DNA of 38,892 bases from Stenotrophomonas sepilia (GTDB lineage: Bacteria > Pseudomonadota > Gammaproteobacteria > Xanthomonadales > Xanthomonadaceae): the NCBI RefSeq assembly GCF_003244875.1, contig NZ_LXXZ01000094.1, positions 1-38,892 on the forward strand. The letters run 5' to 3'. Under the pieces are notes generated by a model. It made no database searches. It was given only the letters and a program-made list of their open reading frames with translations, and was not told the DNA's origin. Below, in pieces: positions 36,714-38,892 of the stretch. How positions within the stretch are numbered: the first letter of the stretch is position 1; each line of letters starts with the position of its first letter. A program made the translations under genes and the position numbers.

Positions 36714-37839
36714 ATGATCGAACTGAATCCTGTCCGCCAGCGCATCACCGATCTGACCGATCGCGTGCTGTCGCTTCGGGGGTATCTTTGACTACGACGC
36801 CAAGAAAGAGCGTCTTGAAGAAGTAACGCGGGAGCTGGAAAGCCCCGACGTCTGGAACAACGCCGAGTACGCCCAGAACCTGGGCCGCGAGCGTTCCAGC
36901 CTGGAAAAGACCGTGGGCGGCATCGCCTCGGTGCTCGATGGCCTGAACGACGCCACTGAACTGCTGGAGCTGGCCGAGTCCGAGCAGGACGAGGAGACCG
37001 CACTGGCGGTGGTCGCCGACCTCGACAAGCACCAGGCGCACGTGGAGAAGCTGGAGTTCCAGCGCATGTTCTCCGGCGAGATGGACAATGCGGCCGCGTT
37101 CGTCGACATCCAGGCCGGTGCCGGTGGCACCGAAGCCCAGGACTGGGCCGAGATCCTGCTGCGCATGTACCTGCGCTGGTGCGAGTCGCGCGGCTGGAAG
37201 ACCGAACTGATGGAAGTCTCCGGTGGCGACGTCGCCGGCATCAAGTCGGCCACGCTGCGCGTGGAAGGCGACTATGCCTACGGCTGGCTGAAGACCGAGA
37301 CCGGCGTCCACCGCCTGGTGCGCAAGTCGCCGTTCGACTCGGACAACCGCCGCCACACCAGCTTCACCTCGGTGTTCGTGTCGCCGGAAATCGATGACAA
37401 CATCGACATCACCATCAACCCGGCCGACCTGCGTACCGACGTGTACCGTTCGTCCGGTGCCGGTGGTCAGCACGTGAACAAGACCGAGTCGGCGGTGCGT
37501 ATCACCCACATCCCGACCAACATCGTTGTGGCCTGCCAGACCGGCCGCAGCCAGCACCAGAACCGCGACAACGCGATGAAGATGCTGGCCGCCAAGCTGT
37601 ATGAACTGGAGATCCAGAAGCGCAACGCCGAGAAGGACGCGGTGGAAGCCACCAAGTCCGACATTGGCTGGGGCAGCCAGATCCGCAACTACGTGCTGGA
37701 CCAGAGCCGTATCAAGGACCTGCGTACCGGCATCGAGCGTTCAGATACGCAGAAGGTGCTGGACGGCGACCTGGACGAGTTCGTCGAGGCCAGCCTGAAG
37801 GCCGGTTTGGCCGTGGGCTCCAAGCGCGCCGATGCCTGA
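36714..37839 (+). CDS. prfB: Peptide chain release factor 2 (programmed +1 frameshift)
   Basis: RF2 ends translation at UGA and UAA. The gene is in two frames: 25 codons from ATG 36714 end at an in-frame TGA (36789-36791), and after a +1 shift the frame runs 36790-37839, giving 374 residues. With the shift counted, the stop-codon-reading SPF lies at 205-207 and the peptidyl-hydrolase GGQ at 250-252, the same numbers as in E. coli RF2. The signal GGGGG-TAT-CTT-TGA-C is the classical autoregulatory site: low RF2 lets the ribosome slip at CTT. Upstream is a 249-bp spacer with a candidate -10; downstream a SMAG pair. Confidence 0.97.
36778..36792 (+). promoter_or_regulatory. RF2 programmed frameshift site
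   Basis: The sequence GGGGG TAT CTT TGA C combines an internal Shine-Dalgarno-like G run, the slippery CTT codon and the poor-context UGA C stop. It differs from the E. coli site only in CGG instead of AGG at the start of the G run. The T at 36789 is skipped when frameshifting occurs. Confidence 0.96.
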
Positions 37840-37905
37840 TCGACGCGCCTGCGCGTATTTCGTCACCCTCGTGCGCAACGCCGAGGGTGGCTGATCACGC
37901 TTCCG

Positions 37906-37974
37906 GTAGAGCCGAGCCCATGCTCGGCTGCTGTTGGCGCAGTAGCAGACGCGTCGAGCATGGCTCAACGCTAC
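37906..37974. repeat. SMAG-type repeat pair with degenerate second arm
   Basis: GTAGAGCCGAGCCCATGCTCGGCTGC begins at 37906. The inverted partner, GTCGAGCATGGCTCAACGCTAC ending at 37974, has several mismatches. It separates prfB from the XRE-type regulator. Confidence 0.8.
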
Positions 37975-37998
37975 AACTACAAAGGGTAGGACGGGCCG

Positions 37999-38781
37999 AT
38001 GATGCGCAGCGAAAGTGAACGCAAGGAACTCGGCGGCTTCCTCAAGGCCTGCCGCGCCCGTGTCGACCCTGCCACGCTCGGCCTCCCGGCCGGGCGCCGG
38101 CGCACCCCGGGCCTGAAGCGCGAGGAAGTGGCGCTGGCGATCGGGGTCAGCGTCAGCTGGTATACCTGGATCGAACAGGGCCGTGAAGTGCGCGCCTCGC
38201 CCGAAGTGCTTGAGCGCCTGGCACAGGTGCTGCGCATGAGTGACGACGAACGCGCCTACGCGTTCGCGCTGTCCGGCTACGGCGTGCCGCTGGAATCGCC
38301 GGACGAGAGCGTGACCGATGGCCTGCGCCAGCTGGTGGAGGCGATGCAGCCGATCCCGGCCTACGTACGCAATACCCGCTTCGACATCCTGGCCTGGAAC
38401 CCGGCCATCGCCGATCTTTTCGTGGACTACAGCCAGCTGGCGCCGCATGAGCGCAACACGCTGCGGCTGATGTTCCTGTACCCGCCGTACCGCACGCTGA
38501 TCCTCAACTGGGAAGAAATGACCCGCGGCCTGCTGGCCGGCTTCCGCGCGGCGATGGCACAGGCGCCGGACAAGGCGCCGTTCCTGGCGCTGGTGGAGGA
38601 CATCGCCGCGCACAGCGAAGAGTTTCGCCAATGGTGGCCGGAGCACGACGTGCGTCGGTTCGATGAAGGTGCGAAGAAGCTCAACCATCCCACGCGGGGG
38701 TTGCTGGACCTGCAGTACGTGGCGCTGGTGCCGGAGAGCCGGCACGACCTGTCCCTGGTGACCTACCTGCCGCGAGGGTAG
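37999..38781 (+). CDS. XRE-family transcriptional regulator with MmyB-like ligand-binding domain
   Basis: This 260-residue protein has an N-terminal helix-turn-helix (about 10-80) with RRRTPGLKREEVALAIGVSVSWYTWIEQGREVRAS. The C-terminal region (about 105-255) carries PIPAYVRNTRFDILAWNPAIADLFVDY, NTLRLMF and FRQWWPEHDVRR...LNHPTRGLLDLQY, the MmyB-like domain known to bind fatty-acid-like ligands in some members. Such regulators usually control a neighbouring dehydrogenase or transporter, but none is seen here before the window ends. AGGA lies about 10 bases upstream of the ATG. It occupies the position downstream of prfB where lysS stands in many gammaproteobacteria. Confidence 0.9.
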   Translation: MMRSESERKELGGFLKACRARVDPATLGLPAGRRRTPGLKREEVALAIGVSVSWYTWIEQGREVRASPEVLERLAQVLRMSDDERAYAFALSGYGVPLESPDESVTDGLRQLVEAMQPIPAYVRNTRFDILAWNPAIADLFVDYSQLAPHERNTLRLMFLYPPYRTLILNWEEMTRGLLAGFRAAMAQAPDKAPFLALVEDIAAHSEEFRQWWPEHDVRRFDEGAKKLNHPTRGLLDLQYVALVPESRHDLSLVTYLPRG

Positions 38782-38789
38782 GGGTTTAC

Positions 38790-38892
38790 GGCAGGGCTTG
38801 CAGCCCTGCACCTGCTCAACGCAACGGCCAGAGCCAGAGCTGGATTCCGTGGTTTGGCGGGGCGGTGTCGGGGTGCGGGGACGCCGCAAGTA
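38790..38892 (-). repeat. Dispersed repeat, right copy of an inverted pair
   Basis: Read on the minus strand this starts TACTTGCGGCGTCCCC, passes CCGCCCCGCCAAAC and ends in the hairpin GCAGGGCTTGCAGCCCTGC (38791-38809). The block order matches 182-285 with substitutions. The hairpin lies just after the XRE gene stop and could act as its 3' end. The repeat is cut by the window edge. Confidence 0.65.

Noticed and set aside
36714..36791. prfB as a pseudogene or sequencing error because of an in-frame TGA
   Set aside because: The stop lies in the classical RF2 frameshift context, and residue numbering after the shift matches E. coli RF2 exactly.

Overview
The window is a high-GC gammaproteobacterial chromosome segment that fits Stenotrophomonas, most likely the S. 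maltophilia complex. Three things point there: GTAG-ended palindromic repeats of the SMAG type between genes; a two-component system divergent from an RND pump without a TolC gene, as in smeSyRy-smeYZ; and the Xanthomonadaceae order carA-carB-greA-rpfE-recJ-prfB, which belongs to the rpf neighbourhood. Species and sme names are inferences from architecture and memory, not from a search. I see no tRNA, rRNA, CRISPR array, IS element or prophage. The window looks like ordinary chromosome with a dense repeat layer.

Layout. 1-298: repeat modules only. 299-3284 (-): two tandem paralogous APC amino-acid permeases. 3417-4031 (+): a NUDIX hydrolase. 4141-5382 (-) and 5552-6940 (+): serA divergent from a D-2-hydroxyglutarate dehydrogenase-type flavoprotein, a pair whose reactions can be coupled. 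7003-9139 (+): a small exported DUF2388 protein and a large exported DUF4105 protein with an HELTH motif. 9117-10942 (-): smeSy and smeRy. 11039-15746 (+): smeY, smeZ and a small SnoaL/DUF4440-like gene overlapping the end of smeZ. 15830-16522 (+): a lipoprotein joining an MliC-type lysozyme-inhibitor domain to a COG3650-like domain. 16685-17251 (-): efpL. 17300-20256 (-): an SDR dehydrogenase, HMG-CoA lyase, a VOC protein and methylglutaconyl-CoA hydratase, i.e. the lower part of leucine catabolism. 20376-22737 (+): feoA, feoB and a Cys-tailed small membrane protein, all with overlapping stop and start codons.

22805-23266 (-): a possible DUF4304-like protein. 23410-24129 (+): dapB. 24438-30352 (+): carA, carB, greA and rpfE, preceded by a promoter and a strong terminator-like hairpin in the carA leader. 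30452-31492 (-): an exported DUF1176 protein. 31645-33408 (+): recJ. 33552-36464 (+): a large exported VIT/VWA/DUF2135 protein whose linker carries a TonB-box-like motif. 36714-37839 (+): prfB with its programmed +1 frameshift. 37999-38781 (+): an XRE-type regulator. 38790-38892: an inverted copy of the repeat at the left end.

The points most worth a second look are the VIT/VWA/TonB-box/DUF2135 protein, the DUF2388-DUF4105 pair, the terminator-like hairpin in the carA leader, the gene overlapping smeZ, the MliC-COG3650 fusion, and the inverted repeats at both window ends.
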